Positions 8,086 through 16,220 of a DNA stretch of 26,063 bases are shown here, one piece after another. The notes under the pieces are model-generated. The model did not search any database and was not told the DNA's origin. It was given only the letters and a program-made list of their open reading frames with translations. The position numbers were made by a program, and so were the translations under genes. Source of the DNA: JANXXV01 sp038230275 (lineage in GTDB: Bacteria; Acidobacteriota; Terriglobia; Bryobacterales; Bryobacteraceae); the NCBI GenBank assembly GCA_038230275.1, contig JBBRNO010000093.1, forward strand, positions 1 to 26,063, read 5' to 3'. The first letter of the stretch is position 1; each line of letters begins with the position of its first letter.

Positions 8086-8953
8086 GCGTCCAGAACGGCT
8101 CGCCCGATGGCATAAATTCAACGGGCACTTCCGGCACAAACGTCTTCAGCCATCGCGCGCATTCTTTCATACCGCTCTCTTCCGACGGCACATGGCCCAG
8201 AATCAGCAGGCCCTTTTTCTGTCCCAGCGTCAAGGCGTCGCGCATATACTCCACGCCTTCCCATTCGCGGGATTCGCCGATGATCAACACGTCCAGATCC
8301 GGACGCTCAATGGTGCGCATCACACCCCTCGCGTCTCCAAATCCCGGGCTCATCCCCACCCGGCTCACCTTCAATTCCGGATCGCCCATCACTCGCATGG
8401 TGCGAATCTTCAGCCGTTTCCGCACGTCTTTCGCCAGGGTCCCAAGCGTCGTCGCAGGCATGGCGAACATCTGTCGATTCTCCGCATCGCGATACTTCTC
8501 CCAGCCCAGTGCTTCCGTCATCCCCTCAAAGATTCCGTCCGGCTTCCGCGCGTGCCAATGATCGTGAAATCTCCAGACCACTAATCCGTTCTGGTCGATG
8601 TAGTTCTGCTTCGCGGTGTACACCGGATCGCCAATCAGATCTTTGGTTGAGTCCTGGTGATTGTAAAAAGTGGGTTCATGAACGATGAAGAGATTCTTGC
8701 CGGAGGCCACGCCGCGCTGCATCACATCTAGCGTGGCGCTGAACGACGTCACAATTCCCTTCACCGCATTATCCGGATTGCCCGCCTTGAACGTGTCGAC
8801 GGTTTCCGCATGCCAGGGGACACCTACATTTTTCTGAATGCGTTCGATCACCTGGCGCGCCGTAATTCCTGCGGCATCCACCCGGCTTGCAGCCAGTGCG
8901 CCCGCGGCGACAACTGCAAAGTGTCTTCTCGATAAGCCTGTCGGATTCATCAT
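8075..8953 (-). CDS. NIF3/DUF34-like dinuclear-metal protein with Tat signal peptide
   Basis: About 292 aa. The N-terminus LSRRHFAVVAAGALAAS is a twin-arginine export signal. The mature protein resembles the NIF3 (DUF34) fold: ARQVIERIQKNVG, DVMQRG, FIVHEPTFYNH (metal-ligand region equivalent to the family's H-x-P segment), LIIGESREWEGVEYMRDAL and LGHVPSEESGMKECARWL with a late conserved acidic residue. NIF3 proteins form toroidal hexamers with a two-metal site; their biochemical role is still debated. Export is unusual for them. The ATG at 8953 is chosen because GGAAG lies just ahead; ATG codons at 8977 and 8950 are alternatives. It lies about 30 bases downstream of the aldo/keto reductase on the same strand. 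Confidence 0.78.
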   Translation of the reverse strand: MMNPTGLSRRHFAVVAAGALAASRVDAAGITARQVIERIQKNVGVPWHAETVDTFKAGNPDNAVKGIVTSFSATLDVMQRGVASGKNLFIVHEPTFYNHQDSTKDLIGDPVYTAKQNYIDQNGLVVWRFHDHWHARKPDGIFEGMTEALGWEKYRDAENRQMFAMPATTLGTLAKDVRKRLKIRTMRVMGDPELKVSRVGMSPGFGDARGVMRTIERPDLDVLIIGESREWEGVEYMRDALTLGQKKGLLILGHVPSEESGMKECARWLKTFVPEVPVEFMPSGEPFWTPTA

Positions 8954-8983
8954 GTTCTTCCGGGCTGAGTTTATCATGTGGGA

Positions 8984-9877
8984 TTATTGCAGCCCCGCAT
9001 CGATTTCCGCCATTTCCTCAGGCGTTAGCTTCCAGTTCGCGGCAGACGCGTTCGCCCGCACCTGGCCGGCGGAGGTAGCTCCAGCTATCACGGATGCCAC
9101 CGCCGGGCGCGACGCCAGCCAGGAAAACGCAAGTTCCAACAGAGTGTGGCCCTTAGCTTCGGCGAACTGAATCAACCACTCCACCATGGCCAGGTTCACC
9201 TCAGTGTAGACCTTGGGTCCCCAACCCGCTTGGCCACGGCTCCCCTCTGGAAGCGCCTCTCCACGGCGGTACTTTCCGCTGAGCAGACCGCTGGCCAGCG
9301 GAAAGAAAGGCAGGAACGCAACGCCCGCGCGAACGCACTCGGGCAGCACTTCCTCTTCTGGCTCGCGATGCAGCAGGCTGTATTGGTTTTGAACGCTGGC
9401 GAATCTTCCATTCGCCTCCCGCAATTGAGCCGCGGAAAAATTTGAGCAGCCGATCTCACGTACTTTGCCCGCCTGCACCAGCCCTTCCAGCGCGTCCAAA
9501 GTATCGGCGATGGGTACTGCCGGGTCCGGCGTGTGCAGTTGATATAGATCGATATGATCCGTACCTAACCGCCGCAGGCTATCTTCCACGGCTTGGCGCA
9601 CGTAAGCAGGCTTGGCCCCTTGTCGCTGGTCGTCCATCTTCATGCCGAACTTGGTGGCGATCAATACGTCCCCGCGGCGCCTGCCAAGAGCGCGGCCCAG
9701 AAATTCTTCGCTCTGTCCTCCTCCATAAATATCGGCCGTATCGAAAAAGTTGATTCCTTCGTCTATCGCCGCTTGCACCACCGCTGCCGTGGCCGCCGCA
9801 TCAATCCGCCAGCCGAAGTTGTTGCATCCCAGCCCCACAAGCGTGACTTCCAGGGATCCCATCCGCCGCTTTTCCAT
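8984..9877 (-). CDS. Aldo/keto reductase
   Basis: A 297-aa NADPH-type TIM-barrel oxidoreductase. The catalytic tetrad is visible in family context: Asp in FFDTADIYG, Tyr in the same motif, Lys in IATKFGMK and His in LYQLHTPD. IGCSNFSAAQL and LAFSWLASRPAVASVIAGA, the cofactor-binding end, follow. Substrates are small carbonyls or sugar derivatives; the exact one is unknown. The frame continues to an ATG at 9949, but conserved sequence (RRMGSLEVTLVGLGCNNFG) begins at the ATG 9877. AGAGGAG lies twelve bases upstream, so that start is used. It precedes the NIF3-like gene by about 30 bases and probably shares its transcript. Confidence 0.93.
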   Translation of the reverse strand: MEKRRMGSLEVTLVGLGCNNFGWRIDAAATAAVVQAAIDEGINFFDTADIYGGGQSEEFLGRALGRRRGDVLIATKFGMKMDDQRQGAKPAYVRQAVEDSLRRLGTDHIDLYQLHTPDPAVPIADTLDALEGLVQAGKVREIGCSNFSAAQLREANGRFASVQNQYSLLHREPEEEVLPECVRAGVAFLPFFPLASGLLSGKYRRGEALPEGSRGQAGWGPKVYTEVNLAMVEWLIQFAEAKGHTLLELAFSWLASRPAVASVIAGATSAGQVRANASAANWKLTPEEMAEIDAGLQ

Positions 9878-9952
9878 TGTGCTTTTTCGCTCCTCTGCTT
9901 CCAGATTACTGCGCTGGCGCGTGTTACTCTGACTTACGAGAGGACTCAACCC
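9878..9952. promoter_or_regulatory. Divergent intergenic region, aldo/keto reductase / DUF2911
   Basis: Seventy-five bases lie between divergent starts and presumably carry both promoters. On the minus strand TTGAGT (9948-9943) with a weak TAACAC box 17 bases on is a poor sigma-70 match. GAGAGGA at 9938-9944 is a good Shine-Dalgarno for the GTG at 9953. No operator-like palindrome is seen. Confidence 0.35.
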
Positions 9953-10477
9953 GTGAAAATTTTATCTTTGATTGCGACCGCAACCGTCGCCGCCATGTTG
10001 TTGCCGGCTGCTACAGGCAACCGGAAAGTGACGCAGAACAAACTGAGTCCGCCGGCGGACACCAGCGTCACTATCAATGGAAAAGTGATCACCATCGAAT
10101 ACAACGCGCCCTCGGCGCGTGACAGGAAAGTGGAAGGTGGACTGATCCCTTACGGCTCCGTGTGGCGTTTAGGCGCCGATTCGGCCACCACTTTAACTAC
10201 CGATGCAGACTTGACCATCGGTACCCTCAAGGTGCCGATGGGTGTCTATACGTTATACCTGCTGGGCGGTGAGAGCGAATGGAAATTGATTGTAAATAAG
10301 CAGACCGGCCAGTGGGGAACCGAGTACAACGAATCGAAAGACCTGGGGCGAGTCTCCATGAAGGTCTCGAAATTACCAGCCGCCGCCGAGACGCTGAAGA
10401 TCACTCTCAAGACTCCTGGGATTCTTGAAGTGGCCTGGGGCAAGAGCTTGGGCACGGTTTCGATTAAGCCCAACTAG
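9953..10477 (+). CDS. Secreted DUF2911 domain protein
   Basis: A 174-aa protein with a signal peptide (MKILSLIATATVAAMLLPAAT) followed by a DUF2911 domain. Family hallmarks are VITIEYNAPSARDRKVEGGLIPYGSVWRLGA, ATTLTTDADLTIG, VPMGVYTLYLL, WKLIVNKQTGQWGTEYN and a C-terminal strand region. Its function is unknown in any organism as far as I recall; it is exported, and common in Acidobacteria and Bacteroidota. The frame stays open upstream to 9593 inside the divergent reductase. The GTG at 9953 is preferred because it begins the signal peptide and has GAGAGGA eight bases upstream. It converges on pheT with a gap of only six bases. Confidence 0.9.
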   Translation: MKILSLIATATVAAMLLPAATGNRKVTQNKLSPPADTSVTINGKVITIEYNAPSARDRKVEGGLIPYGSVWRLGADSATTLTTDADLTIGTLKVPMGVYTLYLLGGESEWKLIVNKQTGQWGTEYNESKDLGRVSMKVSKLPAAAETLKITLKTPGILEVAWGKSLGTVSIKPN

Positions 10478-10483
10478 ACCGGC

Positions 10484-12811
10484 TCAGACTCGTAAATCGT
10501 AGCCGTGACCGCGCATGCCGTCGATAATGGTGGCGCGGAAAGTTGTGATCTCATCCGAGGAAAGCGTCCGGCCCGCGGCAGCCAGCGTCAGCCGGAACGA
10601 TACGCTTTTCTTCCCTTCCGGCAAAGGCGGTCCAATGTATTGGCGGACGAACTCGATGTGTTCCAGTCCCGGTCCCGCCAGCGCTTCAAGCTGCTTCTGA
10701 ATATCGCCGGCCAGAACCCGCAGTCCGGCGATCACCGACAGGTCGAAGGTGCTGGATGGAAAACGGTTCACCGGGCGGTAGCGCCGGTCGGTAGATCGCA
10801 ATCCATCCAGCCGGTCCAAATTGATGTCAAGAATGGCTGCTCTGCCGGATTCAATAATCTTCGGGTGTAACTCAAAAAGACGTCCGATTGCGTTGCCCTG
10901 CAGCAGGACGTCCACAGTGCGCATGGGATGCTCAAATGCGCGCGCCGGGGCCGGTTGCAATTCGATCCCCGCGGCAAAACACTCCGCCAGCCGTTTCAGT
11001 TCGAACAGGCCCGCGGTTGAGTCTTCCTTGGAATATACAGCGGCGGCGAGGTGCGTAATTTCGTTCGGCAATCCCTCATCGCGCTTGTGAATCTCCCGCC
11101 CGATTTCGAAGAGCCGGAAGGAATCGGCATACTTCGCATTCTCCTGAATGTTTTTTGCGATTCCCGGGATCAGGCTGATGCGCATCAAGCTCTGATCTTC
11201 CGCAATCGGATTGGCCACACGGATGTGGCTGGCGGGATCAAGTTGGAACGTAAGCACGGCTTGATCGCTAAGGAACGAATAGTTCGAAACCTCAGTGAAT
11301 CCCTGCGCTGCGGCCATGTCGCGAATCTGGTTGTGATAGGCGTGCTGCTTGTTGATCAACGGCGCGCGCACTGCTACCGCCGGAGCCTGCGGCGTGATGG
11401 ACGCGTAGCCGATCATGCGTCCCACTTCCTCCACCAGATCGTCTTTCATGGAGACGTCTTTGGTGGCGCGCCAACTCGGGACCGTTACCGTGAACACCCG
11501 TGCGGCGGTCTCGGTTACGCCAAACTGCAGCGCCTCCAAAATGCTGCGCACCTCTTCAGCCGCTAGCGTCCGGCCCAGCTTGCGGTCCAGCCAATCGAGT
11601 GGAAGTTCAATCGGCGGGAGCACTGGCAGCGGACGATACTGATCGGCTAACCCGCCCACCAGCCGGATGCCCGGTGATACCTCCCGCAACAAATCGACCG
11701 CTCTTGCCAATCCCCGGACGGTGTTTTCCGGATCCTGCGATTTTTCGAAACGCATGGACGCGTCCGTGCGCAGCTTCAGCGCGGATGCCGTCTTCCTAAC
11801 GCTGCCCGCATGGAAACAGGCGCTCTCGAATATCAACTTCGTCGTGCTGCTGCCGATGGCGCTCCCCAGTCCTCCCATCACGCCTGCCAGCGCGATCGGG
11901 CCGCCCGCGTCGGCAATCACCAGGTTTGCCGCGTTCAGTTCGTAGGACTCGTTGTTCAAGGCCATGAATAGTTCGCCGGGCTTCGCGCTGCGGACGAAGA
12001 TGGTGCCGCCGTGAATCTTCTCCGCATCGAAGGCGTGCATCGGCTGCGCCAGTTCGGCCATGATGAAGTTCGTCACGTCGACAATGTTGTTGATGGGGTT
12101 CAACCCAATCGCCTCCAACCGGTATTGCAGCCAGAGCGGCGACGGCTGCACCGTGACGTTCTCAAATAGCAGCGCGCTGTATCGCGGACACAGATCGAAA
12201 TTCTCAATCGCGACGTCGATCAGCGCGGGTCCACTGGGAATGGCGCCGGCGCGCACAGGATCGATTAACGGCTTGCGCAGAATCGCAGACACTTCGCGAG
12301 CCATCCCGTAATGTCCCCAGAGGTCGGGCCGGTGGGTCAGCGATTTGTTGTCGATTTCTATCACCGCATCCGGCTTGCACGGCAAAGAATCGCCAGCCTT
12401 CAAGTCAAGTTCCAGAATGCCGTCCTGATCGCGGTTGAGGCCAAGTTCCTGGCCACTGGCCAACATGCCATCGCTCTCTACTCCGCCAATGGTGGCCTTG
12501 CGAATTTCGCGGCCGCCCAGCACGGTTCCACTGGGGACGTACGCCGTCATGATGCCAACGCGGCAGTTCGGAGCGCCGCAGACTACGGTGACGTTCCCGC
12601 TGCCCGTATCCACCACGGCCTTCTGATTCTTGCTGCCGGGAATTGGTTCGGCTGACAGCACGCGCGCCGCCCGCACCGCCTCCAGGTGGGCGCCGTATGG
12701 TTCCACGCCGTCGCTCTCAGCCGTCTTCATGGTAATCAGGCGGCTCAGTTCCTGGGCGTCGGCGTCCAGGCCGTCTACAAGCTCATTGATCCAGTTATAG
12801 GAAAACTTCAC
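10484..12811 (-). CDS. pheT: Phenylalanine--tRNA ligase beta subunit
   Basis: A 775-aa beta chain of the alpha2-beta2 phenylalanyl-tRNA synthetase, close to the usual 790 aa. The N-terminus MKFSYNWINELVDG is typical. An OB-fold tRNA-binding region follows (KNQKAVVDTGSGNVTVVCGAPN), then the B3/B4 editing region around LTHRPDLWGHYGMARE and INNIVDVTNFIM. The B5 domain and catalytic-like core (KDDLVEEVGRMIGY) come next. The C-terminal ferredoxin-fold anticodon-binding domain contains FPSSTFDLSVIA and ends RGHGYDLRV. The start is GTG at 12811, with AAGGA nearby upstream, twelve bases after the pheS stop. It is the last gene of a four-gene minus-strand unit. Confidence 0.97.
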   Translation of the reverse strand: MKFSYNWINELVDGLDADAQELSRLITMKTAESDGVEPYGAHLEAVRAARVLSAEPIPGSKNQKAVVDTGSGNVTVVCGAPNCRVGIMTAYVPSGTVLGGREIRKATIGGVESDGMLASGQELGLNRDQDGILELDLKAGDSLPCKPDAVIEIDNKSLTHRPDLWGHYGMAREVSAILRKPLIDPVRAGAIPSGPALIDVAIENFDLCPRYSALLFENVTVQPSPLWLQYRLEAIGLNPINNIVDVTNFIMAELAQPMHAFDAEKIHGGTIFVRSAKPGELFMALNNESYELNAANLVIADAGGPIALAGVMGGLGSAIGSSTTKLIFESACFHAGSVRKTASALKLRTDASMRFEKSQDPENTVRGLARAVDLLREVSPGIRLVGGLADQYRPLPVLPPIELPLDWLDRKLGRTLAAEEVRSILEALQFGVTETAARVFTVTVPSWRATKDVSMKDDLVEEVGRMIGYASITPQAPAVAVRAPLINKQHAYHNQIRDMAAAQGFTEVSNYSFLSDQAVLTFQLDPASHIRVANPIAEDQSLMRISLIPGIAKNIQENAKYADSFRLFEIGREIHKRDEGLPNEITHLAAAVYSKEDSTAGLFELKRLAECFAAGIELQPAPARAFEHPMRTVDVLLQGNAIGRLFELHPKIIESGRAAILDINLDRLDGLRSTDRRYRPVNRFPSSTFDLSVIAGLRVLAGDIQKQLEALAGPGLEHIEFVRQYIGPPLPEGKKSVSFRLTLAAAGRTLSSDEITTFRATIIDGMRGHGYDLRV

Positions 12812-12823
12812 TTCGGCAAATCC

Positions 12824-13840
12824 TTAAAATTGCGTTGCGAATCGGAGGTCGCCGCTTTGCAGCCACCGGATGTCGTCGATGCCGTAGCGCATCATCACTA
12901 GCCGCGTGAGCCCCAGGCCGAATGCAAATCCGCCCCAGACTTCGGCGTCGATGCCCGCCATCTTCAAGACGTTTGGATGCACCAGGCCGCAGGGCAGAAG
13001 CTCTACCCAGCCGCTTTGCTTGCACACCGGGCACCCTGGACCTCCGCAGATCAGGCATTGGATATCGAGTTCAAACCCTGGTTCCACGAACGGAAAATAG
13101 CCAGGCCGCAGCCGCACGGTCACTTCGCGGCCAAACACCGCGCTCAACAGCGTCTTCATGAAGTAGATCAGGTTGGCCACCGACACATCGCGGTCAATCA
13201 TCATCCCTTCCAGCTGATAGAAAGTGTGTTCGTGCGAGGCGTCCACTTCTTCGTTACGGAACACACGCCCCGGCGCAATCATGCGCAGCGGCAGATCCAA
13301 CGTCTTCATCCCGCGAATCTGCACCGGCGATGTATGGGTGCGCAGCAGGTGGCCGTCGCTCAGCCAGAAAGTATCCTGCATATCGCGCGCCGGATGGTCC
13401 TGCGGAATATTCAAAGCGTCGAAATTGTGATACTCGGTCTCCACTTCCGGTCCATCCAGCACGGTGAAGCCGAGTGAGACAAACAGCTGTTCGATCTCCC
13501 GCTGCAACTGCGTAATGGGGTGAATGCTGCCCGGACGCACTCCAGGAGCGGGTAAAGTGAGATCCAGCCATTCCGAATTCAACCTTGCACTAAGGGCCGC
13601 GGAGTCGAACTGGGTTTTCTTGGCTTCGAGTTTGCCTTCGATTTCCTGCTTGAACAGGTTGAGTTGCTTCCCGGTTTCCGCGCGCTCAGCGGGCGAAAGT
13701 TTGCCCATGCCTTTGCTGATCTCGGCCAGCTTGCCCTTGCGGCCCAGGATTTCGATGCGGATTTCTTCCAGTGCCTCAGGCGTTGCGGCCGCGTCGATGC
13801 GCTGTAGCGCGTCGTGGGAAAGTGATTGCAGTTCGTCCAT
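12824..13840 (-). CDS. pheS: Phenylalanine--tRNA ligase alpha subunit
   Basis: The 338-aa catalytic alpha subunit, a class II synthetase. An N-terminal coiled-coil (about 1-85, with ILGRKGKLAEISKGMG and LSPAERAETGKQLN) is followed by the class II core: HPITQLQREIEQLF, motif 2 region GPEVETEYHNFDALNIPQDHPARD, LLRTHTSPVQIRGM, and motif 3 GFAFGLGLTRLVMMRYG. A four-cysteine insertion, CLICGGPGCPVCKQSGW, probably binds zinc; it occurs in a subset of bacterial PheS proteins. The ATG at 13840 shares one base with the stop of the ankyrin gene (TAATG), which suggests translational coupling. Confidence 0.97.
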   Translation of the reverse strand: MDELQSLSHDALQRIDAAATPEALEEIRIEILGRKGKLAEISKGMGKLSPAERAETGKQLNLFKQEIEGKLEAKKTQFDSAALSARLNSEWLDLTLPAPGVRPGSIHPITQLQREIEQLFVSLGFTVLDGPEVETEYHNFDALNIPQDHPARDMQDTFWLSDGHLLRTHTSPVQIRGMKTLDLPLRMIAPGRVFRNEEVDASHEHTFYQLEGMMIDRDVSVANLIYFMKTLLSAVFGREVTVRLRPGYFPFVEPGFELDIQCLICGGPGCPVCKQSGWVELLPCGLVHPNVLKMAGIDAEVWGGFAFGLGLTRLVMMRYGIDDIRWLQSGDLRFATQF

Positions 13841-14310
13841 TATCTATTGCTCAGCAGCTCGATTGCATCGGTATGATTGCCCGCGGTGGCCAAGGATAGG
13901 GCGGTGCTGCCGTTTTCGCTCACCGCGTCCGGATCGGCGCCATTCGCCAGCAGTAACTCGATCAACCGGGCATCGCCGTTGTTGGCAGCGCCTTGCAACG
14001 CCGTCCAGCCGCCGTGCTGCGTTGCATTTACCTCGATTCCGTTTTCAAGAAGCAACTTGACGGTCTGGAATTGCCGTCCCGCTACGGCGGCGTGCAGCGG
14101 CGTATTCTCCATGCTGTTCGAAGACCGCAGGCCCACGTCCGCATCCCGCGCCAGCAGCAGCCCTACAGCTTCCGGATGCCCGTAATAGGCGGCCAGATGC
14201 AGCGCCGTCCAGCCGTCTTCCCGGTGCTTGCCCGCCAAGGCAGGGTCTGCCGACAACAGTTCGGAGATTACACCCGTTTCTCCTTTTTCGGCTGCGGTGA
14301 AGATATCCAT
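13840..14310 (-). CDS. Ankyrin-repeat protein
   Basis: A 156-aa protein made almost wholly of ankyrin repeats: an N-cap (1-30), full repeats at about 32-60 (DGWTALHLAAYYGHPEAVGL), 69-98 (NTPLHAAVAGRQFQTVKLLL) and 100-129 (GWTALQGAANNGDARLIELL), and a C-cap at 132-156. There is no signal peptide or catalytic domain, so it should act as a cytoplasmic protein-binding module; the partner is unknown. It ends on TAATG, sharing a base with the pheS start, and begins four bases after the stop of the upstream unrecognised gene. Co-expression with pheST is therefore very likely, but a physical link with the synthetase is only inference. Confidence 0.9.
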   Translation of the reverse strand: MDIFTAAEKGETGVISELLSADPALAGKHREDGWTALHLAAYYGHPEAVGLLLARDADVGLRSSNSMENTPLHAAVAGRQFQTVKLLLENGIEVNATQHGGWTALQGAANNGDARLIELLLANGADPDAVSENGSTALSLATAGNHTDAIELLSNR

Positions 14311-14314
14311 CGTT

Positions 14315-14788
14315 CTAACTGACCGTGGCGCCGGTTGGGTTGAATGTCTCTGTCGACTTATTCAGCTCCCAGTCCAGATGGTTGATGTAGAAAACCAGAA
14401 CCGGCTCTGGAAACTTGGCGTGGAACTCGTCGTAGACCCGCTGTTGCCAGCCTTCGGTAAGCTTTCCGCCGGCGTCCAAATCTTTGGCGAAAAAACCGTC
14501 TTCATGCGGAATACCCTGAAAATCGAGCACCGCCTTGATCATGTCCAGATGGGAGACTAACACGGTCTGCGCAATGTCGGTGGTGAAGTCTTCGTCATGC
14601 TCGGCTATGCGGGCATACAGCCGTGGAGCGGCCTTGCGCAGGCTCTCCCCATTGAGCTTGTTCAAATGGAAGCGCAATTTCACGCGCTCGTAAAGTTGGA
14701 AAGTCTTCAGTTTTCCAATGGACACACTACGGAGAATTTGTTCAAACTTGGCCTCTCCCAGTGCCAGGAAAATGTCGGAAAGCTGCAT
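14315..14788 (-). CDS. Conserved-looking hypothetical protein upstream of ankyrin-pheST
   Basis: 157 aa, not recognised. It is soluble, mixed alpha-helical and rich in charged and aromatic residues: IGKLKTFQLYERVKLRFHL, ARIAEHDEDFTTDIAQTVLVSHLDMIKAVLDF, EDGFFAKDL, then FPEPVLVFYINHLDWEL. It has no signal peptide, transmembrane segment or metal motif. Coding status is supported by tight packing (four bases before the ankyrin start), balanced amino-acid use and a clean divergent arrangement with purA. The ATG at 14788 has only a weak upstream AAAAG, so the start is less certain than the frame. It is the probable first gene of the unit ending in pheT. Confidence 0.75.
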   Translation of the reverse strand: MQLSDIFLALGEAKFEQILRSVSIGKLKTFQLYERVKLRFHLNKLNGESLRKAAPRLYARIAEHDEDFTTDIAQTVLVSHLDMIKAVLDFQGIPHEDGFFAKDLDAGGKLTEGWQQRVYDEFHAKFPEPVLVFYINHLDWELNKSTETFNPTGATVS

Positions 14789-14813
14789 CTTTTCGAGGTT
14801 AACATACCACTGG

Positions 14814-14843
14814 TCGAAGGCGACAGCCGGGCTGCGCTACAAT
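14814..14843 (+). promoter_or_regulatory. Possible sigma-70 promoter of purA
   Basis: TACAAT at 14838-14843 matches the -10 consensus at five of six bases. It follows TCGAAG (14814-14819) at an 18-base spacing. The -35 match is poor. It lies in the 112-base gap between the divergent hypothetical gene and purA. Confidence 0.35.
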
Positions 14844-14900
14844 TAAAGGTTTTGGGCCTGATAATGGAATTTTCAATGCAGTTACGCAACGGAACCACTC

Positions 14901-16220
14901 ATGAGTAACGTAATCATACTCGGTGCGCAATGGGGGGATGAGGGGAAGGGTAAAATGGTCGATCTCTTCTCCGATCGATTTCAAGTGGTGGCGCGCTACC
15001 AAGGCGGCCACAACGCCGGCCACACCGTTTTCATTGGCGACAGAAAGTTTATTCTGAAGTTGATTCCCAGCGGTATTCTGCGGCCCGGCGTTCGTGCCGT
15101 CATCGGGAATGGCGTGGTGGTGGACCCAGCGGCGCTGCTGGATGAGATGAAGATGCTGGAAGACCTGGGCATCCGCGTGCAGGATCAACTCTCCATCAGC
15201 AACCGGGCGCATGTCATTTTCCCTTTTCATCGCCTGGCTGAGAAGATTTCCGAAGGACGGGCCGATCGGGTGGCGATTGGCACCACCTCGCGCGGCATCG
15301 GGCCGTGTTACGAAGACAAGATTGGCCGCCGCGGCATCCGTATGGCGGATCTGGTGGACGGCCACAACTACGATGAGCTTTACGAAAATCTGGCCGCCGA
15401 CAAGGCCACCATTGCCAAGGCGTTCCACATTGAAGACACCATCAACTTCGCCGGCATCCGCCAGCAGTATCAGGAATTCGGCCAGCGGCTGCGGCCGATG
15501 GTGTGCGACACCGCCAAGCTGCTCAACGATGCGATCGCGGCCGGACAGAGCGTTCTGTTCGAAGGCGCGCAGGGAACCATGCTCGACATTGACCATGGTA
15601 CGTATCCGTTTGTGACTTCATCCAGCGCGACGGCTGGCGGAGCCTGCACCGGAACCGGCGTCCCGCCTACCAAGATCGACGGCATCATCGGCGTTTCCAA
15701 GGCATATATCACTCGCGTGGGAAGCGGGCCCTTTGCTTCCGAGGCATTGGACGAAGCGGGAGACCGCATTCGCAAGGCGGGCAATGAGTTTGGATCGGTC
15801 ACCGGCCGTCCGCGCCGCTGCGGCTGGTTTGACGTTCCGTTGCTCCGCTACACCGCCATGGTGAACGGCTTCGACAGTCTGATCGTCACCAAGTTAGATG
15901 TTTTGGACGAACTCGACGAAATTCCAGTATGCGTTGGCTACAAGTGTGGCAACGTGCAGACGGTTGAGATGCCGGCCACCAACCGCGGCCTGGAAGAAAT
16001 CGAACCGGTCTACCAGATGTTCCCAGGCTGGAAGCAACTCACTCGCGGCGTTTCCCGCTTTGAGGATCTTCCGGACAAGGCCAAGAACTATCTCGCGTTT
16101 CTCGAAAAGAGTACTGGCGTGGAAGTGGGCAGCGTCTCCACCGGACCGGAACGTACCGAGACCATTATCGTTAAAGGCTCCAAACTCGCCAAATTGTTCG
16201 GCGAACAGCCGCTCGTTTAA
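14901..16220 (+). CDS. purA: Adenylosuccinate synthetase
   Basis: A 439-aa GTP-dependent enzyme joining IMP and aspartate, the first committed step to AMP. The N-terminal ILGAQWGDEGKGKMVD holds the phosphate loop and catalytic Asp. GGHNAGHTV carries the catalytic His. GTTSRGIGPCYEDK, LFEGAQGTMLDIDHGTYPFVTSS, GRPRRCGWFD and a final SVSTGPERTETI complete the family set. Length is normal for bacteria. The ATG at 14901 has a weak GGAA eight bases before it. It is divergent from the hypothetical/ankyrin/pheST unit and converges with the matrixin-like protease, the two stops sharing a TTAA over four bases. Confidence 0.98.
   Translation: MSNVIILGAQWGDEGKGKMVDLFSDRFQVVARYQGGHNAGHTVFIGDRKFILKLIPSGILRPGVRAVIGNGVVVDPAALLDEMKMLEDLGIRVQDQLSISNRAHVIFPFHRLAEKISEGRADRVAIGTTSRGIGPCYEDKIGRRGIRMADLVDGHNYDELYENLAADKATIAKAFHIEDTINFAGIRQQYQEFGQRLRPMVCDTAKLLNDAIAAGQSVLFEGAQGTMLDIDHGTYPFVTSSSATAGGACTGTGVPPTKIDGIIGVSKAYITRVGSGPFASEALDEAGDRIRKAGNEFGSVTGRPRRCGWFDVPLLRYTAMVNGFDSLIVTKLDVLDELDEIPVCVGYKCGNVQTVEMPATNRGLEEIEPVYQMFPGWKQLTRGVSRFEDLPDKAKNYLAFLEKSTGVEVGSVSTGPERTETIIVKGSKLAKLFGEQPLV

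Noticed and set aside
9593..9952. Upstream extension of the DUF2911 frame
   Set aside because: It lies antisense to the aldo/keto reductase; the GTG at 9953 begins a clean signal peptide with a good Shine-Dalgarno.
14799..15596. 265-codon open frame on the minus strand opposite purA
   Set aside because: It is the antisense of a strongly conserved purA reading frame; its translation shows no motif and runs through the purA start.
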